46,944 nt of DNA from Mycobacterium sp. ACS4054 (GTDB lineage Bacteria > Actinomycetota > Actinomycetes > Mycobacteriales > Mycobacteriaceae), in contig NZ_LZHV01000008.1 of NCBI RefSeq assembly GCF_001667275.1, positions 1 to 46,944 on the forward strand. The letters run 5' to 3'. Below, piece after piece: positions 26,451 through 39,413 of the stretch. Made by a program: the position numbers and the translations under genes. The notes beneath the pieces were generated by a model. The model was given only the letters and a program-made list of their open reading frames with translations. It was not told the origin of the DNA and searched no databases. Numbering within the stretch: position 1 is the stretch's first letter; each line of letters starts with the position of its first letter.

Positions 26451-26552
26451 GTGTCGCTTCGTCGCCGGCGACTAACCGGCGGGTATCGATTCACAGCAAG
26501 TTTGTCGGCGCAACCTGTTATGCCCGGCGCGGCCCTGGGCAATATTCAAGGC

Positions 26553-26981
26553 ATGAGCCAGACACCCGAGCCGACGACCCCCCCGACGCCCGCCGCCGCA
26601 ACCGCGGCCCCGCCGCCGCCCCCGGAGCGGGTGCGGCCGCCGCGACTCTACACGGCGGCGGCCTGGGTGATCATCGTCGCCGGCGTCGTCTTCATCATCT
26701 CCACGGTGTTCTTCGCCGGCGCCTTCGTGTTCGGGTATTACCACCACTGCCACCATCACCACGGCCAGATGTTCCGGCCGGGCGGCAGCCCCGGACCGGG
26801 CAACGGCCCCTTTGGGCCCGGACCCACCCCGGCCAGCCCGTGGGGTGGCGGCCCCGGGTTGATCGTGCCCATGCCGCCCGGCGGACCGGGCGGCCCCGGC
26901 GGACCGGTCAGCGGCCCGGGCGTCAGCGGCCCCGGCGGGCCGTCGATGAGGCCGCCCGCCGCGCCCGCACCGCGTCCCTAA
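26553..26981 (+). CDS. Single-span membrane protein with His cluster and Pro/Gly-rich tail (Rv3705A position)
   Basis: 142 residues. Pro/Ala/Thr-rich N-terminus, RLYTAAAWVIIVAGVVFIIS membrane span (about 31-60), GYYHHCHHHHGQM, then Gly/Pro repeats (GGPGGPGGPVSGPG). The layout and the span sequence match the preceding gene, so the pair arose by duplication. Start ATG 26553. It differs from its sibling by a Cys within the His run. Function unknown. Confidence 0.8.
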   Translation: MSQTPEPTTPPTPAAATAAPPPPPERVRPPRLYTAAAWVIIVAGVVFIISTVFFAGAFVFGYYHHCHHHHGQMFRPGGSPGPGNGPFGPGPTPASPWGGGPGLIVPMPPGGPGGPGGPVSGPGVSGPGGPSMRPPAAPAPRP

Positions 26982-27031
26982 CCGACCGCTTCGGATAACC
27001 GGCGCGACCCACCAAACGAGGAGACAGCGAA

Positions 27032-28480
27032 ATGACGGAACGCTTCACCACCAACGACGCGGGCATCGCCGCCCCCAGTGACGACCAGTCGTTGACGATC
27101 GGTCCCGACGGCCCGATCCTGCTGCAGGACCATTACCTGATCGAGCAGATGGCCCAGTTCAACCGGGAGCGCATCCCGGAGCGTCAGCCGCACGCGAAGG
27201 GCGGCGGCGCCTTCGGCACCTTCGAGGTCACCAACGACGTCAGCAAGTACACCAGGGCCGCGGTGTTTCAACCCGGCACCAAGACGGACATGCTGGCGCG
27301 GTTCTCCACCGTCGCCGGCGAGCGGGGCAGCCCGGACACCTGGCGCGACCCCCGCGGCTTCGCGCTGAAGTTCTACACCAGCGAAGGCAACTTCGACATG
27401 GTCGGCAACAACACACCGGTCTTCTTCATGCGGGACCCGCTGAAGTTCCAGCACTTCATCCGGTCCCAGAAGCGTCTGCAGGCCAGCAACGTCCGCGACC
27501 ACAACATGCAGTGGGACTTCTGGACGCTCTCGCCGGAGTCGGCCCACCAGGTGACCTGGCTGATGGGCGACCGGGGGATCCCCAAGACGTGGCGACACAT
27601 GAACGGCTACAGCAGCCACACCTACAGCTGGATCAACGCCGCCGGCGAGATCTTCTGGGTGAAGTACCACTTCATCACCGACCAGGGGATCGACTTCCTG
27701 CCCCAGGAGGACGCCGACCGGCTGGCCGGCGAGGACGGCGACTACCACCAGCGCGACCTCTACGAGGCGATCGAGGGCGGCCAGCACCCCAGCTGGACGC
27801 TCAAGATGCAGATCATGCCGTACGAGGAGGCCCGCAATTACCGGTTCAACCCGTTCGACCTGACCAAGGTGTGGCCGCACGGCGACTACCCGCTGATCGA
27901 CGTCGGCAAGATGACGCTGAACCGCAACGTCACCGACTACCACACCGAGATCGAGCAGGCCGCTTTCGAGCCGAACAACACGGTGCCCGGCACCGGGCTG
28001 AGCCCGGACAAGATGCTGCAGGCCCGCGGCTTCTCCTACTCCGACGCGCACCGCGCCCGGCTGGGGACCAACTACCGGCAGATCCCGGTCAACGAGCCGA
28101 AGGTCGAGGTGAACAGCTACTCCAAAGACGGTGCCATGCGGATGAAGAACGTGTCCGACCCCGTCTACGCGCCCAATTCCTACGGTGGCCCGCACGCCGA
28201 CCCGGCACGCGCCGCGGAGGTGCGCTGGCACGCGGACGGCGACATGGTCCGCGCCGCGTACACGCTGCACGCCGAGGACGACGACTGGGGGCAGGCCGGC
28301 ACCATGGTCCGCGACGTCCTGGACGACGCCGCGCGGGACCGGTTGGCGCACAACATCATTGGGCACGTTTCCAAGGGTGTGAAGGAGCCGGTGCTGTCGC
28401 GGGTGTTCGAGTACTGGCGCAACGTCGATCCCGATCTGGGCAAGAAGGTGGAAGAGGGCGTGCGGGCAGAAGGGGGCTGA
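27032..28480 (+). CDS. katA: Monofunctional haem catalase (KatA type)
   Basis: 482 residues, small-subunit (clade 3-like) size. Breaks down hydrogen peroxide in the cytoplasm. Distal His54 ([11 protein letters not shown]), the Asn of [13 protein letters not shown] (about 127), and haem-ligand Tyr336 in [17 protein letters not shown] are all present, so the enzyme should be active. GAGGAG at 27018-27023 gives a strong ribosome site. M. tuberculosis has only the catalase-peroxidase KatG, so this gene is an addition between the Rv3705A and Rv3705c positions, directly upstream of the ergothioneine cluster. Confidence 0.97.
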   Translation: MTERFTTNDAGIAAPSDDQSLTIGPDGPILLQDHYLIEQMAQFNRERIPERQPHAKGGGAFGTFEVTNDVSKYTRAAVFQPGTKTDMLARFSTVAGERGSPDTWRDPRGFALKFYTSEGNFDMVGNNTPVFFMRDPLKFQHFIRSQKRLQASNVRDHNMQWDFWTLSPESAHQVTWLMGDRGIPKTWRHMNGYSSHTYSWINAAGEIFWVKYHFITDQGIDFLPQEDADRLAGEDGDYHQRDLYEAIEGGQHPSWTLKMQIMPYEEARNYRFNPFDLTKVWPHGDYPLIDVGKMTLNRNVTDYHTEIEQAAFEPNNTVPGTGLSPDKMLQARGFSYSDAHRARLGTNYRQIPVNEPKVEVNSYSKDGAMRMKNVSDPVYAPNSYGGPHADPARAAEVRWHADGDMVRAAYTLHAEDDDWGQAGTMVRDVLDDAARDRLAHNIIGHVSKGVKEPVLSRVFEYWRNVDPDLGKKVEEGVRAEGG

Positions 28481-28501
28481 CCGCGCCCCGGCGTTCCTGG
28501 C

Positions 28502-29167
28502 ATGATCGCTGGAATGACCATGTGGGTCCGCGCGGCCGCGATCGCCATCGCTCTCGCCATCGACGCCGCGGCCGACCTGCCCGTTGCGGCCGCCCACCCG
28601 TCGGAACCCGGGGTGGTGAACTACGCGGTGCTGGGCAAGGGCTCGGTCGGCAACATCGTCGGCGGCCCGATGGGCTGGGAATCGGTGTTCACCCAACCGG
28701 GGCAAGGCGATTGGGTGGACGTGCCGGTGTGCAACAACTGGGCCGACATCGGGCTGCCCGAGGTGTACAACGACCCGGACCTGGCGTCCTTCAACGGCGC
28801 GGTCACCCAGACGTCGGCCACCGATCAGACCCACTTCGTCAAGCAGGCGGTCGGCGTGTTCGCCACCGGCGACGCCGCCGGTCGCGCGTTCCACCGCGTG
28901 GTGGACCGGACGGTGGGCTGCTCGCGCCAGACCACCGCGGTGCATTTGGACAACGGCGTCACCCAGGTGTGGTCGTTCGACGGCGGGCCGCCGGGTGCGG
29001 CCGACGCGAACTGGACCAAGCAGGAGGCCGGCACCGATCGGCGGTGTTTCAATCAAACCAGGCTGCGCGAAAACGTGTTGTTGCAGGCCAAGGTCTGCCA
29101 ATCTGGCAACGCCGGACCGGCGGTCAACGTGCTGGCCGGGGCGATGCAGAATGCGCTGGGTCAATGA
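28502..29167 (+). CDS. Secreted PknH-sensor-domain-like protein (Rv3705c position)
   Basis: 221 residues from ATG 28502. A start at ATG 28514 is equally possible. Signal peptide (MWVRAAAIAIALAIDAAA). The mature part resembles the extracellular PknH_C sensor fold: four cysteines (VCNNW, VGCSRQ, RRCFNQ, AKVCQS) able to make two disulfides, and the C-terminal VLLQAKVCQ ... AVNVLAGAMQNAL pattern. No kinase domain or lipobox is visible. Probably a free secreted ligand- or surface-binding module. Role unknown. Confidence 0.85.
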   Translation: MIAGMTMWVRAAAIAIALAIDAAADLPVAAAHPSEPGVVNYAVLGKGSVGNIVGGPMGWESVFTQPGQGDWVDVPVCNNWADIGLPEVYNDPDLASFNGAVTQTSATDQTHFVKQAVGVFATGDAAGRAFHRVVDRTVGCSRQTTAVHLDNGVTQVWSFDGGPPGAADANWTKQEAGTDRRCFNQTRLRENVLLQAKVCQSGNAGPAVNVLAGAMQNALGQ

Positions 29168-29335
29168 ATCGGGTTTCGGGGCCCGTTCTGAGCACGCTTG
29201 AAAGTCGGCACGAACGGGAATATGTCGGGGCCATCTGCTAGATGAAGTAGTGGCGGTTATCGTCCCTTTAGCTCCCCGCGAGGAGGCGGTTCGCCGGCGC
29301 GTGTTCAGGCTGTTCGGGCCCGAAGGGATCGTGAT

Positions 29336-30610
29336 ATGACGTTCGCCGCTATCACTACCGCGGGCTCCGAGCTGGACAGCGCGGCCATGGCCGATTCCAA
29401 GGCCGCCGCGCGCTTCATCGCCGACGCCTGCCTCGTGGACGCGCCCCTGGGTCGCGTCGGCCTGGAGGTGGAGGCCCATTGCCACGACCCGGCCGACCCG
29501 CACCGCAGGCCCGGCTGGGAGGAGATCGCCGAGGTTCTCGGGGTGCTGCCGGCGCTGCCGGGTGGCAGCCGGGTCACGGTGGAACCCGGCGGCGCGGTCG
29601 AGCTGTCCGGCCCGCCGGCCGACGGAGTGGTTGCCGCGATCGACGCGATGCGGCGCGACCAGGCCGTGCTGCGGTCGGCGTTCGCCGACGCCGGGCTGGG
29701 TCTGGTTTTCCTCGGGGCGGACCCGCTGCGGGCACCGCAGCGCATCAACCCGGGCGCGCGCTACCGCGCCATGGAGCAGTTCTTCGCGTCCAGCCGCTCG
29801 GGCGAGGCGGGCGCGGCGATGATGACGTCCACCGCATCCATCCAGGTCAACCTGGACGCCGGGCCGCGGGCCGGCTGGGCGGACCGGGTGCGGCTGGCGC
29901 ACGCCCTCGGGCCGACCATGATCGCGCTGGCCGCGAACTCCCCGATGCTGTGCGGGGACTTCACCGGGTGGGCGTCCACTCGGCAGCGGGTCTGGGGCCA
30001 GATGGACTCGGCGCGGTGCGGGCCCATCCTGGGCGCCAGCGGCGACGACCCGGGCACCGACTGGGCGCGTTACGCGCTCAAGGCCCCGGTCATGCTGGTG
30101 CACGCCCCGGACGCCGTGCCGGTCATGGAGTGGGTGCCGTTCGCCGACTGGGTGGACGGGCGCGTGCTTCTCGGCGACCGCCGTCCCACCGTCGCCGACC
30201 TGGAATACCACCTGACCACGCTGTTTCCGCCCGTCCGCCCGAGGCAGTGGCTGGAGATCCGCTATCTCGACAGCCTGCCGGACGAACTCTGGCCGGCCGT
30301 GGTGTTCACGTTGGTGGCCCTGCTCGACGACCCCGACGCCGCCGCCGCCGCGACCGAGGCGGTCCAGGCGGTGGCCACCGCGTGGGACACCGCGGCCCGG
30401 CTGGGGCTGCGGGACCGGCGACTGCACAGCGCCGCGACCAAGTGCGTGGCCGTCGCCGCCCGGCTGGCCCCACCCGAACTCGGCGATTCGATGCAGCGTC
30501 TGCTCGACGCCGTCGAACGGGGCCGATGTCCGGGTGACGACTTCTCCGACAACGTGATTCGGCACGGCATCGCGGCCACGGTGGCGCGACTGGCGCAAGG
30601 GGAGCTGTGA
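29336..30610 (+). CDS. egtA: Glutamate-cysteine ligase EgtA, ergothioneine pathway
   Basis: 424 residues, GCS2 family (GLEVEAH near 41-47, [32 protein letters not shown]). Makes gamma-glutamylcysteine, the sulfur donor used by EgtB. AAGGGA lies about 8 nt before the ATG. First gene of the operon egtABCDE. Its TGA overlaps the egtB GTG. The 168 bp upstream hold a TATCGT (29258-29263) that might be a -10, without a clear -35. Confidence 0.96.
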   Translation: MTFAAITTAGSELDSAAMADSKAAARFIADACLVDAPLGRVGLEVEAHCHDPADPHRRPGWEEIAEVLGVLPALPGGSRVTVEPGGAVELSGPPADGVVAAIDAMRRDQAVLRSAFADAGLGLVFLGADPLRAPQRINPGARYRAMEQFFASSRSGEAGAAMMTSTASIQVNLDAGPRAGWADRVRLAHALGPTMIALAANSPMLCGDFTGWASTRQRVWGQMDSARCGPILGASGDDPGTDWARYALKAPVMLVHAPDAVPVMEWVPFADWVDGRVLLGDRRPTVADLEYHLTTLFPPVRPRQWLEIRYLDSLPDELWPAVVFTLVALLDDPDAAAAATEAVQAVATAWDTAARLGLRDRRLHSAATKCVAVAARLAPPELGDSMQRLLDAVERGRCPGDDFSDNVIRHGIAATVARLAQGEL

Positions 30611-31896
30611 CGTCCGCGCAAAGGCTTGCCGACGATTTGGCGCGGGCGCGCGCACGAACGCTGCGCCTGGTCGAATTCGACGACGACGAACTGTACCGGC
30701 AGTACGACCCGCTGATGAGCCCGCTGGTGTGGGACCTCGCGCACATCGGGCAGCAGGAGGAGTTCTGGCTGCTCCGCGCCGGTGACCCGGCCCGGCCCGG
30801 CATGTTGCCGCCGGCCGTCGAGGGCCTCTACGACGCCTTCGTGCACTCCCGCGCGAGCCGGGTCGAGTTGCCGTTGCTGTCCCCCGACCGCGCGCGGGCG
30901 TACTGCCGCACCGTGCGGTCGGCGGTGCTCGATGCCCTCGACGCGTTGCCCGAGGAAAGCGACGACTTCGCGTTCGGGTTGGTGGTCAGCCACGAGAACC
31001 AGCACGACGAGACCATGCTGCAGGCGCTGAACCTGCGCAGCGGCGCGCCGCTGCTGCGCGAGGGGGCGGCGCTGCCGGCCGGCCGGCCCGGGCTGGCCGG
31101 AACCTCGGTGCTGGTGCCCGCCGGCCCGTTCGTGCTGGGCGTGGACGCCGCTAGCGAACCGTATTCGCTGGACAACGAGCGTCCGGCCCACGTCGTCGAG
31201 TTGCCGGCGTTCCGGATCGGCCGGGTGCCGGTCACCAACGGCGAGTGGCGGCACTTCATCGACGACGGCGGGTACCTCGAGCCGCGGTGGTGGTCCGAGC
31301 GTGGCTGGGACCATCGCCAGCGCGCCGGCCTGACCGCGCCGCAGTTCTGGAGCGCCGACGGGCGGACCCGCACCCGGTTCGGCCACGTCGAAGACGTCCC
31401 CGCCGACGAGCCGGTGCAGCACGTCACCTACTTCGAGGCGCAGGCCTACGCGGCCTGGGCCGGCGCCCGGCTGCCCACCGAGATGGAGTGGGAGAAGGCC
31501 TGTGCCTGGGATCCAGCCACCGGCACCCGGCGGCGCTACCCGTGGGGTGCCGAGCCGCCGTCGGATGCCCTCGCGAACCTGGGCGGCACGTCGTTGCGTC
31601 CCGCACCCGTCGGGGCCTATCCGGCCGGCGCGTCGGCGTACGGGGCGGAGCAGATGCTCGGCGATGTGTGGGAGTGGACCAGCTCGCCGCTGCGGCCGTG
31701 GCCGGGTTTCGTCCCGATGATCTACGAGCGGTATTCGCAGCCGTTCTTCGACGGCGACTACCGGGTGCTGCGCGGTGGCTCGTGGGCGGTGGAGTCCGCC
31801 ATCCTGCGGCCGAGCTTTCGGAACTGGGATCATCCGATCCGGCGCCAGATCTTCTCCGGCGTCCGATTGGCTTGGGACGTCGAGGATTTCGCCTGA
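30607..31896 (+). CDS. egtB: Ergothioneine sulfoxide synthase EgtB
   Basis: 429 residues. N-terminal DinB-like four-helix domain with the three iron ligands His46 ([11 protein letters not shown]), His129 and His133 ([10 protein letters not shown]). The C-terminal formylglycine-enzyme-like domain has [30 protein letters not shown] and VLRGGSW. It oxidatively joins gamma-glutamylcysteine to hercynine. The GTG start overlaps the egtA stop (GTGA). Confidence 0.97.
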   Translation: MTSAQRLADDLARARARTLRLVEFDDDELYRQYDPLMSPLVWDLAHIGQQEEFWLLRAGDPARPGMLPPAVEGLYDAFVHSRASRVELPLLSPDRARAYCRTVRSAVLDALDALPEESDDFAFGLVVSHENQHDETMLQALNLRSGAPLLREGAALPAGRPGLAGTSVLVPAGPFVLGVDAASEPYSLDNERPAHVVELPAFRIGRVPVTNGEWRHFIDDGGYLEPRWWSERGWDHRQRAGLTAPQFWSADGRTRTRFGHVEDVPADEPVQHVTYFEAQAYAAWAGARLPTEMEWEKACAWDPATGTRRRYPWGAEPPSDALANLGGTSLRPAPVGAYPAGASAYGAEQMLGDVWEWTSSPLRPWPGFVPMIYERYSQPFFDGDYRVLRGGSWAVESAILRPSFRNWDHPIRRQIFSGVRLAWDVEDFA

Positions 31897-32597
31897 TGTG
31901 CCGTCACCTCGGCTGGCTCGGGGCCGACGTGAGCGTCTCCTCGCTGGTGCTGGACCCGCCGTGCGGGCTGCGGGTGCAGTCGTATGCCCCGCGCCGCCAG
32001 AAGCACGGCCTGATGAACGCCGACGGTTGGGGCATCGGTTTTTTCGACGGCAACGTGCCCCGGCGCTGGCGCAGCCAGGCGCCGTTGTGGGGCGACGTGT
32101 CGTTCGACTCCATCGCGCCAGCCCTGCGCAGCCATTGCGTGGTGGCCGCGGTGCGCTCGGCGACCGTGGGCATGCCTATCGAAGTCAGCGCGACGGCCCC
32201 GTTCACCGACGGCCGGTGGTTGCTTTCGCACAACGGGATCGTCGACCGCGCGGTGCTGCCCGTCGCCGCTCGGGCCGAATCGGTCTGCGACAGTGCGATT
32301 CTCGCGGCCGTCATCTTCGAACGCGGCCTCGACGCGCTCGGTGAAACCATCACCGAGATCGCGGCGGCCGACCCGAACGCCCGGCTGAACATCCTGGCCG
32401 GCAACGGCTCTCGCCTGCTGGCGACGGCCTGGGGTGACACGTTGTCGCTCCTGCGCCGCCCGGAAGGTGTCGTGCTGGCCAGCGAACCCTATGACAACGA
32501 CTCCGATTGGGAGGATGTGCCGGATCGCCACCTCGTCGAAGTCACCGCGACGGGTGTCACGCTGACCCCGCTGGATCACCCGGAAGGTTCTCGATGA
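31896..32597 (+). CDS. egtC: Gamma-glutamyl hercynylcysteine sulfoxide hydrolase EgtC
   Basis: 233 residues. N-terminal-nucleophile class II amidotransferase fold. After Met removal, Cys2 (MCRHLGWLG) is the nucleophile, with LLSHNGIVD and [10 protein letters not shown] motifs. Removes the glutamate from the EgtB product. Starts by TGATG overlap on egtB and ends by ATGA overlap with egtD. Confidence 0.96.
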   Translation: MCRHLGWLGADVSVSSLVLDPPCGLRVQSYAPRRQKHGLMNADGWGIGFFDGNVPRRWRSQAPLWGDVSFDSIAPALRSHCVVAAVRSATVGMPIEVSATAPFTDGRWLLSHNGIVDRAVLPVAARAESVCDSAILAAVIFERGLDALGETITEIAAADPNARLNILAGNGSRLLATAWGDTLSLLRRPEGVVLASEPYDNDSDWEDVPDRHLVEVTATGVTLTPLDHPEGSR

Positions 32598-33559
32598 CGC
32601 TGACACTGTCCAACCACCTGGCCGCCGACTCCGCGTACCAGGCCTTGCGCCGGGACGTGTTGGAGGGGCTGCAGCAGACGCCGAAGTCGTTGCCGCCCAA
32701 GTGGTTCTACGACTCGCTGGGCAGTCATCTGTTCGACCAGATCACCCGGTTGCCCGAGTACTACCCGACCCGCGCCGAGGCCGAGATCCTGCGCGCGCGC
32801 TCGGCCGAGGTCGCGGCGGCCAGCGGGGCCGACACCCTGGTGGAGCTGGGCAGCGGGACGTCGGAGAAGACCCGGCTGTTGCTCGACGCGCTGCGCGAAC
32901 GCGGGGCGCTGCGGCGCTTCGTCCCGTTCGACGTCGACGCCGGCATCCTGTCGACGGCCGCGGCGGCCATCCAGCGCGAGTACGACGGCGTCGAAATCAA
33001 CGCCGTCTGCGGCGATTTCGAAGAACACCTGACCGAGATCCCGACCGGCGGGCGGCGCCTGTTCGTGTTCCTGGGATCGACGATCGGCAACCTGACGCCC
33101 GGTCCGCGGGCCGAGTTCCTGGCCAGCCTGGCGGCCCAGATGCGGCCGGGGGACAGCCTGCTGCTGGGCACGGATCTGGTCAAGGACACCGGCCGGCTGG
33201 TGCGCGCCTATGACGACTCGGCCGGGGTGACGGCGGCGTTCAACCGCAACGTGCTGGCCGTGATCAACCGGCAACTCGACGCCGATTTCGACGTCGAGGC
33301 GTATCAGCATGTGGCGCGCTGGAACGCCGGGGAGGAACGCATCGAAATGTGGTTGCGCGCCAGCCGGGACCAGCGGGTCCGCGTCGATGCGCTCGACCTG
33401 GCCGTCGATTTCGCGGCCGGCGAGGAGATGCTCACCGAGGTGTCGTGCAAGTTCCGCCCGGATGGGGTGAGCGCCGAACTGGCCGGCGCCGGACTGCGGC
33501 GCACCCGGTGGTGGACGGACGCCGCGGGCGATTTCGGGTTGTCGTTGGCCGTGAAGTGA
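32594..33559 (+). CDS. egtD: Histidine N-alpha-trimethyltransferase EgtD
   Basis: 321 residues, the usual length. SAM-binding [17 protein letters not shown] (about 87-103), [11 protein letters not shown] and [10 protein letters not shown] motifs. The N-terminal [11 protein letters not shown] segment is characteristic of the family. Converts histidine to hercynine, the first committed intermediate. Overlaps egtC (ATGA) and egtE (GTGA). Confidence 0.97.
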   Translation: MTLTLSNHLAADSAYQALRRDVLEGLQQTPKSLPPKWFYDSLGSHLFDQITRLPEYYPTRAEAEILRARSAEVAAASGADTLVELGSGTSEKTRLLLDALRERGALRRFVPFDVDAGILSTAAAAIQREYDGVEINAVCGDFEEHLTEIPTGGRRLFVFLGSTIGNLTPGPRAEFLASLAAQMRPGDSLLLGTDLVKDTGRLVRAYDDSAGVTAAFNRNVLAVINRQLDADFDVEAYQHVARWNAGEERIEMWLRASRDQRVRVDALDLAVDFAAGEEMLTEVSCKFRPDGVSAELAGAGLRRTRWWTDAAGDFGLSLAVK

Positions 33560-34704
33560 CGGCCGACGGGTCGTTGGCGCAGCGATGGCGGGCGGCCCGC
33601 CTGCCCGTGGCCGGACTGCATCTGGACAGCGCGGCTTGTTCGCGGCAGAGCCTCGCGGTGATCGCGGCCGCCGACCAGCACGCGCGCAACGAGTCGGAGG
33701 TCGGCGGCTACGTCGCGGCCGAGGCGGCCGTGCCCGCGCTCGACGCCGGGCGGGTCGCGTTCGCCGCGCTGGCCGGCCTGCCCGACGCCGAGGTGGTGTT
33801 CACCACGGGCTCGCTGAACGCGTTGGACCTGCTGCTCGGCGCCTGGCCGGCGGATCGCCGCCGGGTCGCGTGCCTGCCCGGCGAATACGGCCCGAACCTG
33901 GCGCTGTTGGCCGCCCACGGATTCGACCGTCAGCTGTTGCCGACGCTCGACGACGGCCGCGTCCTGCTGGACGACGCGGCGCTGGCGCTGGCGGACGAAC
34001 CGCCGGATCTGGTCCACCTGACCGCGGTCGGCAGCCACAGCGGTGTGGTGCAACCGCTGTCGATGATCGCCCGGCTGTGCCGCGAACTGGGGCTGCCGCT
34101 GGTCGTCGACGCCGCCCAGGCGCTGGGCCAGGTCGACTGCGCGGTGGGCGCCGACGTGACCTACGCGTCGTCGCGCAAGTGGATCGCCGGGCCGCGCGGC
34201 GTCGGGGCGCTGGCGGTGCGCCGGGAATTGATGGAAACCCTGCGGCCCAGGCTGGCGGCGCCGGATTGGCTCGGGGGATCGTTCACGGTGGCCCAGCAAC
34301 TCGAGTTCGGCGAAGCCAATATCGCTGCGCGCGTGGGCTTTTCACTGGCCTTGGGGGAGCATCTGGCGTACGGGCCGCAGGCCGTGCGGGCGCGGCTGGC
34401 CGAGGTGGGCGCCGCCAGCCGCCGGGCGCTGGCCGACGTGGCCGGCTGGGCGGTGGTCGAAGAGGTGGACGAGCCGAGCGCCATCACCACCCTCGCCCCG
34501 GTCGACGGCGCCGATCCGCAGGCGGTGCGCGCGTGGCTGCTCGCCGAGCGGCGGATTCTCACCACCTTCGTGGGCGTGCAGCGGGCGCCCCTGGAACTGG
34601 CCGGGCCGGTGCTGCGGATCTCGCCGCACGTCGACACCACGGCCGACGATCTGCAGACCTTCGCCGAGGCACTGATCGCCGCGACGGCGGCAACGTCTGC
34701 CTGA
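33556..34704 (+). CDS. egtE: Hercynylcysteine sulfoxide lyase EgtE
   Basis: 382 residues from GTG 33556. PLP fold-type I lyase with Lys208 in [11 protein letters not shown] and the upstream Asp of [13 protein letters not shown]. Cleaves the C-S bond in the last step to ergothioneine. Last gene of the operon. It converges with the methyltransferase gene, with 4 nt between the stops. The longer frame open to 33349 overlaps egtD and is not used. Confidence 0.95.
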   Translation: MTADGSLAQRWRAARLPVAGLHLDSAACSRQSLAVIAAADQHARNESEVGGYVAAEAAVPALDAGRVAFAALAGLPDAEVVFTTGSLNALDLLLGAWPADRRRVACLPGEYGPNLALLAAHGFDRQLLPTLDDGRVLLDDAALALADEPPDLVHLTAVGSHSGVVQPLSMIARLCRELGLPLVVDAAQALGQVDCAVGADVTYASSRKWIAGPRGVGALAVRRELMETLRPRLAAPDWLGGSFTVAQQLEFGEANIAARVGFSLALGEHLAYGPQAVRARLAEVGAASRRALADVAGWAVVEEVDEPSAITTLAPVDGADPQAVRAWLLAERRILTTFVGVQRAPLELAGPVLRISPHVDTTADDLQTFAEALIAATAATSA

Positions 34705-34708
34705 GAGA

Positions 34709-36875
<2,167 letters not shown>

Positions 36876-36959
36876 ACCGCCGATGGAACAGGGTTGCCAG
36901 CGGTAACGCAAGCAGCGCGGCCGCTTGTCGAGTGGGGCAGACCATGATGGACTCCTGAC

Positions 36960-38477
36960 GTGCCCGAGTTTGTAGCCGCCATCGACCAGGGAACCACCAG
37001 CACCCGCTGCATGATCTTCGATCACGACGGGGCCGAAGTGGCGCGCCATCAACTCGAGCACGAACAGATCCTGCCCCGCGCCGGCTGGGTCGAGCACGAC
37101 CCGGTGGAAATCTGGGAGCGCACCTCTTCGGTGCTGTTGTCGGTGTTGAACCGGGCCAATCTGTCCGCCAAAGACATTGCCGCGCTTGGCATCACGAACC
37201 AACGGGAGACCACGCTGGTGTGGGATCGGCGCACCGGCCGGCCCTATTACAACGCGATCGTCTGGCAGGACACCCGCACCGACCGGATCGCGTCGGCGCT
37301 GGAGCGGGACGGCCGCGGTGAGGTGATCCGCCGCAAGGCGGGCCTGCCGCCGGCGACGTACTTCTCGGGCGGCAAGCTGCAGTGGATCCTGGAGAACGTC
37401 GACGGGGTGCGGGAGGCCGCCGAGAGCGGTGACGCCCTGTTCGGCACCCCGGACACCTGGGTGCTGTGGAACCTGACCGGGGGCCCGCGCGGCGGCGTGC
37501 ACGTCACCGACGTGACCAACGCCAGCCGGACCATGCTCATGAACCTGGAGACGCTGGACTGGGACGACGAGCTGCTGTCGTTCTTCGCGATCCCGCGGGC
37601 GATGCTGCCGTCCATCGCCCCGTCGTCGTCGCCGCAGCCCTACGGCGTCTCGGCGCAGACCGGGCCGGTCGGTGGCGAGGTGCCGGTCACGGGCGTCCTC
37701 GGCGACCAGCACGCGGCGATGGTGGGCCAGGTGTGCCTGTCGGAGGGTGAGGCGAAAAACACCTACGGCACGGGAAACTTCTTGCTGCTCAACACCGGTG
37801 AAACGATCGTGCGATCTGACAACGGGCTGCTGACCACCGTCTGCTACCAGTTCGGCGACGCCAAACCCGTTTACGCGCTTGAGGGTTCGATCGCGGTCAC
37901 CGGGGCCGCGGTGCAATGGCTGCGCGACCAGCTGGGCATCATCAGCGGCGCCGCGCAGAGCGAGTCGCTGGCGCGCCAGGTCGCCGACAACGGCGGGGTG
38001 TATTTCGTCCCGGCGTTCTCCGGGCTGTTCGCGCCCTACTGGCGCTCCGACGCCCGCGGGGCGATCGTGGGGCTGTCCCGGTTCAACACCAACGCGCACC
38101 TGGCCCGCGCGACGCTGGAGGCGATCTGCTACCAGAGCCGCGACGTGGTGGACGCGATGGCGGCGGATTCCGGTGTGCGCCTTGAGGTGTTGAAGGTCGA
38201 CGGCGGCGTCACCGGCAACGACCTGTGCATGCAGATCCAGGCCGATGTGCTCGGCGTCGACGTGGTCCGCCCGGTGGTCGCCGAGACCACTGCGCTGGGC
38301 GCGGCCTACGCGGCGGGATTGGCGGTGGGGTTCTGGGCCGACCCGTCCGACCTGCGCGCCAACTGGCACGAGGACAAGCGCTGGACGCCGGCCTGGAGCG
38401 ACGAGCAGCGCGCCGCCGGCTACGAGGGGTGGCGCAAGGCGGTGCAGCGGACCCTGGACTGGGTCGACGTGTCCTGA
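36960..38477 (+). CDS. glpK: Glycerol kinase
   Basis: 505 residues, GTG start. FGGY kinase: phosphate-binding [13 protein letters not shown]-type signature [38 protein letters not shown] and C-terminal [20 protein letters not shown]. Phosphorylates glycerol to glycerol-3-phosphate. The ribosome site is weak (GGA 8 nt upstream), and a 4-codon ATG ORF (36944-36958) ends just before the GTG. The longest homopolymer I see is G5 near 37481. The drug-tolerance slippage tract reported in M. tuberculosis glpK is seven Cs. Confidence 0.97.
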   Translation: MPEFVAAIDQGTTSTRCMIFDHDGAEVARHQLEHEQILPRAGWVEHDPVEIWERTSSVLLSVLNRANLSAKDIAALGITNQRETTLVWDRRTGRPYYNAIVWQDTRTDRIASALERDGRGEVIRRKAGLPPATYFSGGKLQWILENVDGVREAAESGDALFGTPDTWVLWNLTGGPRGGVHVTDVTNASRTMLMNLETLDWDDELLSFFAIPRAMLPSIAPSSSPQPYGVSAQTGPVGGEVPVTGVLGDQHAAMVGQVCLSEGEAKNTYGTGNFLLLNTGETIVRSDNGLLTTVCYQFGDAKPVYALEGSIAVTGAAVQWLRDQLGIISGAAQSESLARQVADNGGVYFVPAFSGLFAPYWRSDARGAIVGLSRFNTNAHLARATLEAICYQSRDVVDAMAADSGVRLEVLKVDGGVTGNDLCMQIQADVLGVDVVRPVVAETTALGAAYAAGLAVGFWADPSDLRANWHEDKRWTPAWSDEQRAAGYEGWRKAVQRTLDWVDVS

Positions 38478-38501
38478 TCCATGGCCCGCTGCGGGTGGGG
38501 C

Positions 38502-39206
38502 TCAGTCCTCGCCGAGGATGCCGTAGACCTCGCGCCGGGCGTTGTTGAGAATTTCGACGATGCGCTGCTGCTGCTCGGCGGTGGCGGTGTGCGCGGACTG
38601 CGCGACCGCGCCGAACAACTGGCCGACGGCGGCCCGTAGGTTCATCTGACCCGGGTCGGCGCCTTCGGCGATCTCGTCCCACGGCAGGGTCTCGATCTTC
38701 TCGGCCGCCGCGCGACCCTCGTCGGTGAGCTCGAACAGCTTCTTGCTGCCCTCACTCTCGCTGGCGGTGATCAGCCCCTCGTCGGTCAGCAGCTGCAGCG
38801 TCGGATAGACCGAGCCGGGGCTCGGCTTCCAGAGCCCGTTGCTGCGTTCGGCGATCTGCTGGATCATCTCGTAGCCGTGCATCGGCCGCTCGGCCAGCAG
38901 CGCCAGGATGGCCGCGCGGACGTCGCCGCGCTTACCGCGGCCGGGGCCGCCACGGCGCCATCCGCCGCGCCGGCCGCCCGGCCCGAAGCCGAATCCCGGG
39001 CCGAACCCGGGTCCGAAGCCGGGGCCGAAGCCAGGGCCGAAACCCGGGCCGAAGCCGTGGTCACCCGCCTGGTCGCGGAGGTTTTCCAAGAATTCGCGCC
39101 GGGCCTGCTGCCCGGCGCCGTGCAGGGCGCGCCGTTGCGCCGGGCCGGGGGCGAAGCCGAATCCGCCGACGAACGGTCCGTTGGGGGGTGTGAATGGGTT
39201 GCTCAT
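38502..39206 (-). CDS. PadR family regulator with Gly-Phe-Pro repeat N-terminus
   Basis: 234 residues from ATG 39206. A GTG at 39221 is open but less likely. The N-terminal 90 residues are low complexity, with about six GFGP repeats (GDHGFGPGFGPGFGPGFGPG) and a basic GGRRGGWRRGGPGRGKRG. The winged helix follows (about 98-170: DVRAAILALLAERPMHGYEMIQQI ... GSVYPTLQLLTDEGLI), then a C-terminal dimerisation helix region. Probably a repressor of its own promoter. It converges with glpK and is an insertion relative to M. tuberculosis. Confidence 0.93.
   Translation of the reverse strand: MSNPFTPPNGPFVGGFGFAPGPAQRRALHGAGQQARREFLENLRDQAGDHGFGPGFGPGFGPGFGPGFGPGFGFGPGGRRGGWRRGGPGRGKRGDVRAAILALLAERPMHGYEMIQQIAERSNGLWKPSPGSVYPTLQLLTDEGLITASESEGSKKLFELTDEGRAAAEKIETLPWDEIAEGADPGQMNLRAAVGQLFGAVAQSAHTATAEQQQRIVEILNNARREVYGILGED
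39001..39060. repeat. 12-bp tandem minisatellite inside the PadR gene
   Basis: Five imperfect 12-bp units of the type CCGAAGCCGGGG. They encode the GFGP repeats, and the 18 bp at 38983-39000 form a degenerate sixth unit. In-frame copy-number change would alter only the linker length. Confidence 0.85.
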
Positions 39207-39262
39207 GGTTGTAGTCCTCACGTTCTCGGGGAAGCGCGCGATCTGCGCGCTTACGGAATATC

Positions 39263-39291
39263 ACGATATATCGGAAACTATCGCGATGCAA
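39263..39291 (-). promoter_or_regulatory. PadR gene promoter with overlapping palindrome
   Basis: Minus strand -35 TTGCAT (39291-39286), 17-nt spacer, -10 TATCGT (39268-39263). The perfect palindrome CGATATATCG (39264-39273) overlaps the -10 and is a good candidate autoregulatory operator. Confidence 0.6.
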
Positions 39292-39413
39292 CGTCTGAGT
39301 TGCGGCAGCCGCCGCGCGCCGCCGCCGCGATCCCGTTGACCTGCGCCGACGCACTTGCGGCTGTGATGGCCGGGCCGGTTTGCGCCGCCCAGGCGGCGGG
39401 TAGGAACTGTGGG

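Noticed and set aside
26978..30655. 1225-codon open frame on the minus strand opposite katA, the PknH-like gene and egtA
   Set aside because: It is antisense to three genes with clear family matches. Its translation is Arg/His/Gly/Val-rich without domains, as expected for a mirror frame in high-GC DNA.
36876..38369. 498-codon upstream extension of the GCS2-like gene across glpK
   Set aside because: It lies antisense to glpK and lacks conserved motifs. Homology begins at the GTG at 36875.
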